Shown: positions 47,983 through 57,225 of the stretch, piece by piece
Layout of the letters: each line of letters begins with the position of its first letter
Position numbering within the stretch: the stretch's first letter is position 1
DNA from: Streptomyces sp. NRRL F-5630
GTDB lineage: Bacteria > Actinomycetota > Actinomycetes > Streptomycetales > Streptomycetaceae
Length of the DNA stretch: 64,000 nucleotides
Direction of reading: 5' to 3'
NCBI RefSeq assembly: GCF_000719475.1
Contig: NZ_JOGO01000027.1
Location: 1 to 64,000, forward strand
The notes under the pieces: model-generated
The model's input: only the letters and a program-made list of their open reading frames with translations
The model's database searches: none
What the model was told of the DNA's origin: nothing
Made by a program: the position numbers and the translations under genes

Positions 47983-48733
47983 GGTGCACCTTCGTGTTGC
48001 TGGCCTGGGCACGGGGCCGTACGACCAGCAGGTCGATGTTCACGTGGGCCGGACGTGTCACCGCGAAGGCGACGGTGTCCGCGACGTCCTCGGCGGTCAG
48101 CGGCTCGGCGACGCCCTTGTAGACGTTCGCGGCCTTCTCCTCGTCGCCGTGGAAGCGGGTGAGGGCGAAGCCCTCGGTACGGACCATGCCGGGCGCGATC
48201 TCGATGACGCGCACCGGCGTCCCCACGATCTCCAGGCGCAGCGTCTCGGCGAGCACGTGCTCCGCGTGCTTCGCCGCGACGTACCCGGCGCCGCCCTCGT
48301 ACGTGCCGTGCCCGGCCGTCGAGGTGAGCACCACGACGGTGCCGTCCCCGCTCGCCGTGAGCGCGGGGAGCAGGGCCTGCGTCACGTGCAGCGTGCCGAG
48401 GACGTTGACCTCGTACATCCGCCGCCACTCGTCCGGGTCACCGCTCGCGACCGGGTCGGCGCCGAGCGCCCCGCCCGCGTTGTTGACGAGGACGTGCGCC
48501 TCGTCGAGAGTGCGGGCGAAGGCGTCCACGGCGGCACGGTCCGTGACGTCCAGCGCGTACGCCTCGGCCCGGTGCCCCGCCGCGCGCAGCTTCGCGGCGA
48601 GTGCCTCGATACGGTCCGCGCGGCGCGCGGTCAGGACGACGCGGAAGCCCGCCTCGGCGAGCCGCTCGGCACTCGCGGCACCGATGCCCCCGCTGGCTCC
48701 GGTGACGACGGCGGTACGGGGGGCGGTGGTCAT
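47972..48733 (-). CDS. Short-chain dehydrogenase/reductase
   Basis: 253 aa classical SDR. TGASGGIG at 11-18 binds NAD(P); NNAG, the Ser in VLTSTAGHG and GYVAAKHA (YxxxK) form the active site. Resembles the clan of NADP-dependent serine/3-hydroxy acid dehydrogenases (YdfG-like) by the LDVTDRAAVDAFARTL region. Substrate unknown. ATG at 48733. Confidence 0.92.
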   Translation of the reverse strand: MTTAPRTAVVTGASGGIGAASAERLAEAGFRVVLTARRADRIEALAAKLRAAGHRAEAYALDVTDRAAVDAFARTLDEAHVLVNNAGGALGADPVASGDPDEWRRMYEVNVLGTLHVTQALLPALTASGDGTVVVLTSTAGHGTYEGGAGYVAAKHAEHVLAETLRLEIVGTPVRVIEIAPGMVRTEGFALTRFHGDEEKAANVYKGVAEPLTAEDVADTVAFAVTRPAHVNIDLLVVRPRAQASNTKVHRES

Positions 48734-48849
48734 GGACGGGCTCCTGGGGGCGAGGGGCTACGGGGCGTTTTCCAGCATAGGCGCGGGGGTGGCGCGGCTC
48801 GGCGGGGGCGAGGGGCGGCCGCGCTCAGGGAAGCGAGGCGCGGCTGTGC

Positions 48850-49185
48850 TCAGTGGCCGCGAGGCGCGTACATGATCACGGCCATTCCCGCGAGGCAGAT
48901 GAGCGCGCCCGTGACGTCGTAGCGGTCGGGGCGGTAGCCGTCCGCCACGACGCCCCAGGCGATCGACCCGGCGACGAAGACGCCGCCGTACGCGGCGAGG
49001 ATGCGGCCGAACTCGCCGTCGGGCTGGAGCGTGGCCGCGAAACCGTACAGGCCGAGGGCGATGACCCCGGCGCCGATCCAGATCCACCCCTTGTGCTCGC
49101 GCACCCCTTGCCAGACGAGCCAGGCGCCGCCGATCTCGAAGAGGGCGGCGAGGACGAAGAGGAGGCCGGAGCGCAGGACTGTCAC
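48850..49185 (-). CDS. YnfA/UPF0060 family small membrane protein
   Basis: 111 aa with four membrane segments. [22 protein letters not shown], then [36 protein letters not shown] and a final [13 protein letters not shown] follow the family. SMR-like relative of unknown transport role. GTG at 49185. A divergent GNAT gene starts 78 bp away. Confidence 0.92.
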   Translation of the reverse strand: MTVLRSGLLFVLAALFEIGGAWLVWQGVREHKGWIWIGAGVIALGLYGFAATLQPDGEFGRILAAYGGVFVAGSIAWGVVADGYRPDRYDVTGALICLAGMAVIMYAPRGH

Positions 49186-49262
49186 GCGGGAATGGTGGCA
49201 CGGGACCGGGTCCCGGAGGAGAGCGGGCGCTGGTCGCGGCCCCGGCCCGTACGCTCTCGTCC

Positions 49263-50036
49263 GTGGACGACCTCACCCTTGCCGCGCGCCTCGGCCGGTT
49301 CCGCGCCTCCGTCGCCCGGGGGCAGGCGCTCCGTGTCGCCGAGGTCCCCGGCGGCCTCGCCGTCCTCGACGACGAGTTCCCGCTCTCGCACGAGCACAAC
49401 CAGCTCCTCCTGACGGAGCCGGAGCTCGCGCCCGACGACCTTCCGGCGCTCGCCGACGAGCTGTTCGCCCACCTCCCGCACCGCCGCGTCGCCCTCCTCG
49501 ACGGCACCCTCACGGCGGCGTACGCGGACGTCCTGGGCCGCGCCGGGTACGCGCGCGAGGACGAGGTCGTCATGGTCCACGAGGGGCCGGTGCCCGCGCC
49601 CGCCGCGTCGGTGCGCGAGGTCGGCGCCGCCGCGCTCTCCGGCCCCTACGGCCGCCGGCTCCGTACGTGGATGCCCGAGGCGGGGCCCGAGCTGCTCCGC
49701 CAGCTCGTCGAGCGCAGGCGGCGCAGGCGCGCGGGAGCCGAGGACGTGCGCTTCCTCGCCTCGTGCACGGAGAGCTGCGAGATCGCCTCCTGGGCGGACC
49801 TCTACCTCGACCGCGCCGCCGGGATCGCGCAGACCGAGGAGGTCGTGACCGCCGGGGAACACCTCGGGCACGGCCACGGCGACGCGGTGCTCGCGACCGC
49901 CCTGCACCTCGCCGCCCGGGCGGGCTGCGGCGTGCGCTTCCTCGTCGCGGACGCGGCGGACTGGCCGCGCGAGTGGTATGGGCGGCGGGGCTACCGGGCG
50001 GTGGGCACCAGCAGCGGCTTCGTCCGCACGGGCTGA
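49263..50036 (+). CDS. GNAT-like acetyltransferase
   Basis: 257 aa. The C-terminal half resembles a GNAT domain ([22 protein letters not shown], then [41 protein letters not shown]). The pyrophosphate loop is unusual ([16 protein letters not shown]). The N-terminal half is less typical and may be a degenerate duplicate domain. Substrate unknown. GTG at 49263. Confidence 0.72.
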   Translation: MDDLTLAARLGRFRASVARGQALRVAEVPGGLAVLDDEFPLSHEHNQLLLTEPELAPDDLPALADELFAHLPHRRVALLDGTLTAAYADVLGRAGYAREDEVVMVHEGPVPAPAASVREVGAAALSGPYGRRLRTWMPEAGPELLRQLVERRRRRRAGAEDVRFLASCTESCEIASWADLYLDRAAGIAQTEEVVTAGEHLGHGHGDAVLATALHLAARAGCGVRFLVADAADWPREWYGRRGYRAVGTSSGFVRTG

Positions 50037-50194
50037 GCGCCCCCCGCGCGGCCCCGGTTCCCCCGGAAGCCCAGCTCAGCGCCTTCCCCCTGCACCCTCC
50101 CGTGCCCTGTGCTGCCCTGGAAGGGCCGGTCCGTGCGCTCCGGCGCGGGGACGGAATACGGCGGGGGCCCCTCCCCGTTGTCGCGGAGGCACCG

Positions 50195-50209
50195 TATGGT
50201 TGAACCGTA
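50195..50209 (+). promoter_or_regulatory. Inverted repeat before the LLM oxidoreductase
   Basis: TATGGTT-G-AACCGTA, 7-bp arms with one mismatch, 34 bp before the start. It overlaps a -10-like TAAACTATA region and suggests a repressor site. Confidence 0.45.
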
Positions 50210-50243
50210 AACTATATGGGCAGTCGAGAGGCGGACGAGAGTC

Positions 50244-51344
50244 ATGGGTATGCAGTTCGGCATCTTCAGCGTGGGGGACGTCACCGCCGACCCCACGAAC
50301 GGCCGCACGCCGAGCGAGGCGGAGCGGATCAAGGCGATGCTCACCATCGCCGAGAAGGCGGAGGAGGTCGGGCTCGACGTCTTCGCGACCGGCGAGCACC
50401 ACAACCCGCCCTTCGTGCCGTCCTCGCCCACGACGATGCTCGGCTACCTCGCGGCGAAGACGGAGCACCTCGTCCTCTCCACCGCCACGACGCTCATCAC
50501 CACCAACGACCCGGTGAAGATCGCCGAGGACTTCGCGATGCTCCAGCACATCGCGGACGGCCGCATGGACCTCATGCTCGGGCGCGGCAACACCGGGCCG
50601 GTCTACCCCTGGTTCGGCAAGGACATCCGCGAGGGCATCCCGCTCGCGATCGAGAACTACGCGCTGCTGCACAAGCTGTGGCACGAGGACGTCGTGAACT
50701 GGGCGGGCAAGTTCCGTACCCCGCTCGAATCCTTCACCTCCACCCCGCGCCCGCTCGACGGCGTCGCGCCCTTCGTGTGGCACGGCTCGATCCGCTCGCC
50801 CGAGATCGCGGAGCAGGCGGCCTACTACGGCGACGGCTTCTTCCACAACAACATCTTCTGGCCGATGTCCCACACCAAGCGCATGGTGCGCCTGTACCGC
50901 AACCGGTACGCGCACTACGGGCACGGCACCGAGGCGCAGGCGATCGTGGGTCTCGGCGGCCAGGTGTTCATGCGGAAGAACTCGCAGGACGCGGTGCGGG
51001 AGTTCCGCCCCTACTTCGACAACGCGCCCGTCTACGGGCACGGCCCCACGATGGAGGAGTTCACCGCGCAGACCCCGCTCACCGTCGGCTCGCCGCAGCA
51101 GGTCATCGAGCGCACGCTCTCCTTCCGCGACGAGATCGGCGACTACCAGCGGCAGCTCTTCCTCATGGACCACGCGGGGCTCCCGCTCAAGACGGTCCTC
51201 GAACAGCTCGACATCCTCGGCGAGGAGGTCGTCCCCGTCCTGCGCGAGGAGTTCGCCAAGGGCCGCCCGGCGGACGTGCCGGACGCGCCGACCCACGCCG
51301 CCCGCGTGGCCGCCGCCCCGGCCCCGGAAGGAGCGAACACCTGA
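50244..51344 (+). CDS. LLM-class flavin-dependent oxidoreductase (CE1758 type)
   Basis: 366 aa, luciferase-like TIM barrel. MQFGIFSVGDVTADPTNG, EEVGLDVFATGEHHNPPFVPSSP, then LQHIADGRMDLMLGRGNTGPVYPWFGKDI are typical for the CE1758 group. It uses reduced FMN from the next gene, whose start it overlaps (TGATG). Substrate unknown. ATG at 50244. Confidence 0.9.
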   Translation: MGMQFGIFSVGDVTADPTNGRTPSEAERIKAMLTIAEKAEEVGLDVFATGEHHNPPFVPSSPTTMLGYLAAKTEHLVLSTATTLITTNDPVKIAEDFAMLQHIADGRMDLMLGRGNTGPVYPWFGKDIREGIPLAIENYALLHKLWHEDVVNWAGKFRTPLESFTSTPRPLDGVAPFVWHGSIRSPEIAEQAAYYGDGFFHNNIFWPMSHTKRMVRLYRNRYAHYGHGTEAQAIVGLGGQVFMRKNSQDAVREFRPYFDNAPVYGHGPTMEEFTAQTPLTVGSPQQVIERTLSFRDEIGDYQRQLFLMDHAGLPLKTVLEQLDILGEEVVPVLREEFAKGRPADVPDAPTHAARVAAAPAPEGANT

Positions 51345-51976
51345 TGAAACTCGTCGTCGTCTCAGCGGGCCTCAGCGTCCCCTCGTCCACCCGGCTGCTC
51401 GCCGACCGCCTCGCCGAGGCGGTACGCCTCGCGGTCGCGGAGAAGGACCCGGACGAGCCGGTCGAGACCGAGACCGTCGAACTGCGCGACCACGCCAAGG
51501 ACATCGCGAACACCTTCGTGACGGGCTTCCCGCCGCCCAAGCTCGAAGAGGCCCTGGAGCACGTGACGCGCGCGGACGGCCTGATCGTCGTGACGCCGAT
51601 CTTCTCGGCCTCCTACAGCGGCCTGTTCAAGTCCTTCTTCGACGTGCTCGACCAGGACGCCCTGACCGGCAAACCGGTCCTGATCGCGGCGACGGGCGGC
51701 TCCCCGCGCCACTCCCTCGCCCTGGAACACGCCCTGCGGCCCCTCTTCGCCTACCTCCGCGCGGTCGTCGTCCCGACCGGCGTCTACGCGGCCTCGGAGG
51801 ACTGGGGCAGCGAAGGCTCCGCGGACGGCCCGCTGGCGGGCCGCATGTCCCGGGCCGCCGGGGAGCTGGCCGCCCTCACCTGCGGCACGGGCAGCCGTCC
51901 AGGGCCGCCGCGGGACGCCTTCGAGGAGGTCGTGCCCTTCGCGGAGCAGCTCGCGGCGCTGCGCGGCGAGGAGTAG
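51344..51976 (+). CDS. NAD(P)H-dependent FMN reductase (CE1759 type)
   Basis: 210 aa flavodoxin-like reductase. KLVVVSAGLSVPSSTRLLADRL is the phosphate-binding start; LIVVTPIFSASYSGLFKSFFDVL and LIAATGGSPRHSLALEHALRPLF are family motifs. It supplies FMNH2 to the preceding LLM enzyme. GGAAGGAG lies before the ATG, which overlaps the upstream stop. Confidence 0.9.
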   Translation: MKLVVVSAGLSVPSSTRLLADRLAEAVRLAVAEKDPDEPVETETVELRDHAKDIANTFVTGFPPPKLEEALEHVTRADGLIVVTPIFSASYSGLFKSFFDVLDQDALTGKPVLIAATGGSPRHSLALEHALRPLFAYLRAVVVPTGVYAASEDWGSEGSADGPLAGRMSRAAGELAALTCGTGSRPGPPRDAFEEVVPFAEQLAALRGEE

Positions 51977-52047
51977 CCCCGGCGCGGCGGGTACCCGCAC
52001 GGCGCTCTCGCCGTGCGGGCGGCGCCGCTCCGGGTGAGGCTGGTCCC

Positions 52048-52530
52048 ATGGAGCTGATGGAACCGATCTCGCTCGACACCATCGCGAACGAACTGCACCT
52101 CGAAGCGATGGCGTCCCCCTCGAAGCGTGCGGCCCGCACCGTCCAGGGCGGTACGGGCCATGCCCTGCGCCAGACGGTCATCGCACTGTGCGCGGGCACC
52201 GACCTCTCCGACCACGAGGGCCCCGACGAGGCCACCCTCCAGGTCCTCAAGGGCCGCGTGAGGATCACCCGCCCCCAGTCCGACACGCTCGCCGAGACGG
52301 TCGTCGACATGGGCGAGATCCTTTTGGTCCCCCGCACCTTCCACGGCCTGCGCGCGGTCAACGACGCGGTCATCCTCCTGACCGTCTCCATGGCCGAGGC
52401 CGCCGACAACGCGAGGCCCCCGGCCGAGGAGTCCCAACCCCTGCCCCCGGCGGAGGAGTCCCGGCCCCTGACCTCCACCCCTCAAACCCCGCTCTCCACA
52501 CCGCAGGAGCCGCCGAGCGGGGTGGCGTGA
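52048..52530 (+). CDS. Cupin-domain protein
   Basis: 160 aa. A single cupin at about 30-115: LRQTVIALCAGTDLSDHEGPDEATLQVLKGRVRIT, then EILLVPRTFHGLRAVNDAVILLTVS. It has one clear metal-type His and an Asp/Glu pattern. The last 40 residues are Pro/Glu/Ser-rich. Function unknown; similar small cupins often bind metals or control responses to LPS-like phosphates. ATG at 52048. Confidence 0.78.
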   Translation: MELMEPISLDTIANELHLEAMASPSKRAARTVQGGTGHALRQTVIALCAGTDLSDHEGPDEATLQVLKGRVRITRPQSDTLAETVVDMGEILLVPRTFHGLRAVNDAVILLTVSMAEAADNARPPAEESQPLPPAEESRPLTSTPQTPLSTPQEPPSGVA

Positions 52531-52598
52531 GGGAGCCCTTCGGCAGCGCCGGGCCGCTACCCTTGAATCCCACACCGGGACTTGAGGGGCGGCGGCAC

Positions 52599-53174
52599 AT
52601 GGCGACAGCTGTTGATCACCGCCCGCAGATGAGTACCGAGGACTTCGAGGAGTTGACGGCACACGCGCCGGAGACGGTCACTCTGGAGTTTCTGGGGGGA
52701 AAAATCGGGGTGAAGGCAGTGCCGGACGGGTACCACAACGCGATCATGCTGTGGTTGTTGCGGCGCTGCATTCAGGCCCGGCCTGATCTGGACCTGTGGA
52801 TCGAGCAGTCGCTACAGGTCGAGGGGTACCGCAAGGGGCGCGCTCGCGTGGATGGCGTGCTCGCACCGGTGGATCACTACGCGGTCCCCGAGGAGTGGGC
52901 GAGCCCCGAAGGCGCTCTGATGGCGGTCGAGGTCACCTCGTACGAAGCGGACACCAACCGCCGTGACCGCGTCGAAAAACCCGCCGCCTACGCCGAGGCG
53001 GGAATCCCCCTGTACCTCCTCATCGACCGCGATTCCTGCGAGTCGGTCGTGCACAGCGAACCGGAGGGCGGCAAGTACCGCACGATCCACTCGTACCCCT
53101 TCGGCGCCGACTTCTCCCTGCCGGGTCTCGGCATCGCACTCGCCACGGAAGACCTCAAGCGGTACGTGCGCTGA
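52599..53174 (+). CDS. Uma2-family (DUF820) endonuclease-like protein
   Basis: 191 aa, PD-(D/E)XK fold. MSTEDFEELTAHAPETVTLEFLGGKIGVK opens the domain. The nuclease core reads RARVDGVLAP, then GALMAVEVTSYEADTNRRDRVEKPAAYAEAGIPLYLLIDR, where Asp, Glu and the later Lys are the catalytic set. These proteins form expanded families in Streptomyces and cyanobacteria, and their function is unknown. ATG at 52599. Confidence 0.88.
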   Translation: MATAVDHRPQMSTEDFEELTAHAPETVTLEFLGGKIGVKAVPDGYHNAIMLWLLRRCIQARPDLDLWIEQSLQVEGYRKGRARVDGVLAPVDHYAVPEEWASPEGALMAVEVTSYEADTNRRDRVEKPAAYAEAGIPLYLLIDRDSCESVVHSEPEGGKYRTIHSYPFGADFSLPGLGIALATEDLKRYVR

Positions 53175-53256
53175 ACACCGGCCCGGGAGCGCGAGGCGTT
53201 CCCGGGTGCGAACCGCCCGCCTCGCGCCCAGGCTCAGCCGCCGGCCGTGCGCACGC

Positions 53257-53694
53257 TCAGGGCCACACCAGGCAGTACGGCTGATGCCCCGCCTCATGCA
53301 GCCGCTGGCTGAAGTCCTGCCACTCGTGCAGCAGGCGGTAGATGTCGAAGGCGTCGCGGGGGCCGCCGCGGTCGGGGACCGTGGACCAGATGAAGGCGGC
53401 GGCGCCGACCGACTCCTCGCCGATGCCGCGGAGCGGGTCGACCGCCGTCATGGGGAGCTTGACCACGGCGTAGTCGGGGTGGAGGACGACGAGTTCGAGG
53501 GGCGGGACGCGGTAGAGAGGTATGCCCTGGATGCCGGTGAGGACCATCGCCGCCATCGTCTCCGGCTTGATCTTCGTGAACATCCCGTTCATGCCCAGCT
53601 CGTCGCCGCCCAGCTCCTCGGGCCGCATCGAGACCGGGACCCGGGCCGCCGTCGCTCCGTCGGGCGCGCCGAAGTACTTGTAGGTCACCCCCAT
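53257..53694 (-). CDS. Conserved hypothetical protein
   Basis: 145 aa from ATG at 53694, starting MGVTYKYFGAPDGATAARVPVSMRPEELGGDE. It contains KIKPETMAAMVLTGIQGIPLYRVPPLELVVLHP and ends in WQDFSQRLHEAGHQPYCLVWP. No domain or membrane segment is recognised. The upstream 42-residue extension is not needed. Lies between Uma2 and hemL, as a gene of this kind does in other Streptomyces, from memory. Confidence 0.6.
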   Translation of the reverse strand: MGVTYKYFGAPDGATAARVPVSMRPEELGGDELGMNGMFTKIKPETMAAMVLTGIQGIPLYRVPPLELVVLHPDYAVVKLPMTAVDPLRGIGEESVGAAAFIWSTVPDRGGPRDAFDIYRLLHEWQDFSQRLHEAGHQPYCLVWP

Positions 53695-54141
53695 GCGCCC
53701 GCTCCCCCCTGTGGGCACTTCGCGGCGCTCCTCCGTGTCGTCGCGCCGGTGCCGTCCCCGCCTGGCACGCCGAGGACCGAGGTCACCGGTCCCCTCGCCC
53801 AGTCCGCCACCGCGTTGCATATGTCCACCCGACTGCCCTCAGCGTCGCACGGTCCCGCCGTACAACCCGATCATCGTGTCGTTGACCTCCCCCGCACCAG
53901 CCCGCCGAAACGTGCCCCGCCGGATCGGCCGGAACCCCCGCGCGACCCGCGGGCTCCCGCCGCGTCACGGCCGCCGCCGGTCCCTGGTCGGGAGAGCGCA
54001 CGCGGCTCTGACACCATGGCGGGAGTGAGCTGTTCCGTACGGGCCCCAGTTTCGCAGACGCGCGCGGGAGCCGGGCCGAAGCGGGCCCGACCGGACACCG
54101 AGCAGCCGCGACCGCCCACCGCCGAGCCCTGAGAGACCGCC
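53695..54141 (+). other. 447-bp region before hemL
   Basis: I see no supported gene or repeat. It must hold the promoter of hemL and the divergent hypothetical gene, but I cannot point to a convincing -35/-10 pair. Confidence 0.4.
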
Positions 54142-55464
54142 GTGACCCAGCCTTACCCCTACGAAGCCCCCGTCTCGCAGCGCCTCTTCGACCGCGCGCT
54201 CCAGGTCACCCCGGGCGGGGTGAACTCGCCGGTGCGGGCCTTCGGCGCGGTCGGCGGCACCCCCCGCTTCATGGCCTCGGGACAGGGCGCCTGGCTCACC
54301 GACGCCGACGGCCGCGAGTACGTCGACCTCGTCTGCTCCTGGGGCCCGATGATCCTCGGCCACGCCCACCCCGAGGTCGTCGATGCGGTGCGGGCCGCCG
54401 TCGGGCGCGGCACCTCCTTCGGCACGCCCGTCGAGGGCGAGGTCGCGCTCGCCGAGGAGATCACCGCCCGTGTCGCCCCCGCCGAGCAGGTGCGCCTCGT
54501 CTCCTCCGGCACCGAGGCGACGATGTCCGCGATCCGCCTCGCCCGCGGCTTCACGGGCCGCGCCAAGGTCGTGAAGTTCGCCGGCTGCTACCACGGTCAC
54601 GTGGACGCCCTCCTCGCCGCCGCCGGTTCCGGGCTCGTCACCTTCGGCCTCCCCGACACCCCCGGCGTCACCGGCGCCCAGACCGGCGACACCCTCGTCC
54701 TCCCCTACAACGACCTCGAAGCCGTCCGCGCCGCGTTCGCCGCCCACCCCGGCGAGATCGCCTGCGTCATCACCGAGGCGTCCCCCGGCAACATGGGCAT
54801 CGTGCCGCCCGCCCCCGGCTTCAACGCGGGCCTGAAGGAACTGTGCGCGGCCAACGGCGCGCTCTTCGTCTCCGACGAGGTCATGACCGGCTTCCGCACG
54901 AGCCGCGCGGGCTGGTACGGCGTCGAGGGCGTCGTCCCCGACCTCATGACCTTCGGCAAGGTCATGGGCGGCGGCTTCCCCGCCGCGGCCTTCGGCGGGC
55001 GCGCCGACGTCATGGCGCACCTCGCCCCCGTGGGCCCCGTCTACCAGGCCGGCACGCTCTCCGGGAACCCGGTCGCCACCGCCGCCGGGCTCGCCCAGCT
55101 CCGCCTCCTCGACCAGGCCGCGTACGAGAAGCTCGACGCCGTCTCCGCGCGCCTGCGGGCCCTCGTCACCGAGGCCCTCGACAAGGAGGGCGTCGCCCAC
55201 CGGACGCAGACGGCGTCCACCATGTTCTCCGTCTTCTTCACCGACAAGCCGGTACGGAACTTCGACGACGCCAAGAGCCAGGACTCCTTCCGCTACACCG
55301 CGTTCTTCCACGCGATGCTCGCCGAGGGCGTCTACCTGCCGCCCTCCGCCTTCGAGTGCTGGTTCGTCTCCACCGCCCTCGACGACCGCGCCCTCGACCG
55401 CATCGCCGCCGCCCTCCCCGGGGCCGCCCGCGCCGCCGCGCGGGCCACCCCCGACAATGCCTGA
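54142..55464 (+). CDS. hemL: Glutamate-1-semialdehyde 2,1-aminomutase
   Basis: 440 aa, PLP enzyme of the second C5 step. It turns glutamate-1-semialdehyde into 5-aminolevulinate. The PLP lysine is K273 in [51 protein letters not shown] and [17 protein letters not shown] are typical. GTG at 54142. It supplies HemB at 16 kb and heads a block on haem and cytochrome c. Confidence 0.97.
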   Translation: MTQPYPYEAPVSQRLFDRALQVTPGGVNSPVRAFGAVGGTPRFMASGQGAWLTDADGREYVDLVCSWGPMILGHAHPEVVDAVRAAVGRGTSFGTPVEGEVALAEEITARVAPAEQVRLVSSGTEATMSAIRLARGFTGRAKVVKFAGCYHGHVDALLAAAGSGLVTFGLPDTPGVTGAQTGDTLVLPYNDLEAVRAAFAAHPGEIACVITEASPGNMGIVPPAPGFNAGLKELCAANGALFVSDEVMTGFRTSRAGWYGVEGVVPDLMTFGKVMGGGFPAAAFGGRADVMAHLAPVGPVYQAGTLSGNPVATAAGLAQLRLLDQAAYEKLDAVSARLRALVTEALDKEGVAHRTQTASTMFSVFFTDKPVRNFDDAKSQDSFRYTAFFHAMLAEGVYLPPSAFECWFVSTALDDRALDRIAAALPGAARAAARATPDNA

Positions 55465-55515
55465 GGACCCCATGCACACGGCAGCGATCACGGCACCAGC
55501 GGAAGGCGGGCCCTC

Positions 55516-56229
55516 GTGGCTTCGGTGAAGAACAACGGCGACGACGCGGAACTCACCGTCGTCCACGTCATGCGGCACGGCGAGGTCGAGAACCCCGATG
55601 GTGTGCTCTACGGGCGCAAGCCCGGCTACCACCTCTCGGCGCTCGGCCGCGAGATGGCCGAACGCGTCGCCGAGCACCTCGCGCCGCGCGACATCACGTA
55701 CGCCGTCGCCTCCCCGCTGGAGCGCGCCCAGGAGACGGCGACCCCGCTCGCGAAGAGCCACGGGCTCGACCTCGCGACCGACCGCCGCCTCATCGAGGCC
55801 GCGAACGTCTTCGAGGGCAAGACCTTCGGCGTGGGCGACGGGGCCCTGAAGAACCCGGAGAACTGGAAGCACCTCGTCAACCCGTTCAAGCCGTCCTGGG
55901 GCGAGCCGTACGTCGACCAGGCGGTCCGGATGGTCGCCGCCGTCGAGGCCGCGCGCGACCGGGCGCGCGGGCACGAGGCCGTGTGCGTGAGCCACCAGCT
56001 CCCCATCTGGATCCTCCGCAGCTACCTGGAGCGCCGCCGCCTGTGGCACGACCCGCGCAAGCGGCAGTGCACCCTCGCCTCGCTCACGACGCTCACCTAC
56101 CGCGGCGACCACCTCGTCTCGGTCGGCTACTCGGAACCGGCGCTCGACCTCGTCCCGCCGCACCTGCGGGCGGGCGCGCGCCCCGCGAAGACGGGCGGCG
56201 GGCAGCAGGGCAAGGCATTCGGGGCCTGA
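55516..56229 (+). CDS. Histidine phosphatase (phosphoglycerate-mutase-like)
   Basis: 237 aa. The phosphohistidine motif is MRHGEVENPDG (usually RHGE/RHG), followed by SALGREMAERVAEHL and SPLERAQETATPLA. HEAVCVSHQLPIWILRSYLE contains the second catalytic His. Substrate unknown. GTG at 55516, 51 nt after the hemL stop, same strand and likely same operon. Confidence 0.88.
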   Translation: MASVKNNGDDAELTVVHVMRHGEVENPDGVLYGRKPGYHLSALGREMAERVAEHLAPRDITYAVASPLERAQETATPLAKSHGLDLATDRRLIEAANVFEGKTFGVGDGALKNPENWKHLVNPFKPSWGEPYVDQAVRMVAAVEAARDRARGHEAVCVSHQLPIWILRSYLERRRLWHDPRKRQCTLASLTTLTYRGDHLVSVGYSEPALDLVPPHLRAGARPAKTGGGQQGKAFGA

Positions 56230-56589
56230 CGGCTCTTCACGGCCGGGGGCGCCCCCGAGCGGGGCCCCTATGGCCATCCCACGCGGCATGGCCATCCCAC
56301 GCGGTGCCCGTCACCTCCCGCACGGCGCCCCCTGAGCCACCTCGCGGGCGCCCCAGCCACCTCACGGGGCGCCCAGCCCCTCGCGCGACGCCCCGCCACG
56401 CCCCACCCGGTGCCACGCCACCCCCCTCGCGCGGCGCTCCACACCCTCCCCGCGCAGCCCCCCCACAGCCACCGCAAAGCCGCCGTACAGCCTGCGGTCG
56501 GGCACTCCGGAAATGCCCCCTGACGTGCGGTTTTCCCCGTCCGAGGGGGGTGTCGAAGATCCCGGGGGGCGACATGCGAAACTTTTCAC
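56230..56589 (+). other. 360-bp gap with short tandem repeats
   Basis: An 18-bp unit ATGGCCATCCCACGCGGC occurs twice in tandem at 56270-56305 with one change. A looser 20-bp repeat (GCCACCTCGCGGGCGCCCCA) follows near 56335-56375. The rest is GC-rich; a promoter for the next gene is expected near its 3' end. No gene is supported. Confidence 0.6.
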
Positions 56590-57225
56590 ATGAGTGCTCG
56601 TTCCGCCCGGGCCGACCAGGCCCCGCACCGTTCGTCCCGTCGCCGTTCGCGCACCCTCGCGACAGGCGCCGCCGGGGCAGCGGTCGCGGCGCTGCTCCTG
56701 TCGGCCTGCGGCTCCGGCAGCTCGGGCGGCTCCGGCGGTACGGGATTCGTCGCGGGCAAGGGCGGGATCGCGACGGTGAAGCAGGGGGACCGCGAGGACG
56801 CCCCCTCGCTCACCGGCACCTCCCTGGAGGGCAAGGCACTCGACCTCTCCGACTACGACGGCAAGATCGTCGTCGTCAACGTGTGGGGCTCCTGGTGCGC
56901 CCCGTGCCGCGAAGAGGCCCCGTACCTCGCCAAGGTCGCCAAGGAGACGAAGCCCCGGGGCGTCGAGTTCGTCGGCATCAACACGCGCGACCCCGACCGC
57001 AGCCCCGCGAAAGCCTTCGAGAAGCGCTTCGGCGTGGAGTACCCGAGCTTCTACGACCCGAGCGGGAAGCTGATGCTGCGTTTCCCTAAGGGCAGCCTCA
57101 ACCCCCAGGCGATCCCCTCCACGCTCGTCATCGACCGCGAGGGCAAGATCGCGGCCCGCGCGCTGACGCCGCTCAACTACACGAAGATGCGGAAGATGAT
57201 CGACCCCCTGCTCGCGGAGAAGTGA
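56590..57225 (+). CDS. TlpA/ResA-like thioredoxin lipoprotein
   Basis: 211 aa. Signal peptide and lipobox LLSAC (GAAGAAVAALLLSACGSG), then a thioredoxin domain with WCAPC in VVVNVWGSWCAPCREEAPYL and the cis-Pro in NPQAIPSTLVID. It reduces apocytochrome c cysteines on the outer membrane face, receiving electrons from CcdA. First gene of the System II operon; its stop overlaps ccdA. Confidence 0.92.
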   Translation: MSARSARADQAPHRSSRRRSRTLATGAAGAAVAALLLSACGSGSSGGSGGTGFVAGKGGIATVKQGDREDAPSLTGTSLEGKALDLSDYDGKIVVVNVWGSWCAPCREEAPYLAKVAKETKPRGVEFVGINTRDPDRSPAKAFEKRFGVEYPSFYDPSGKLMLRFPKGSLNPQAIPSTLVIDREGKIAARALTPLNYTKMRKMIDPLLAEK

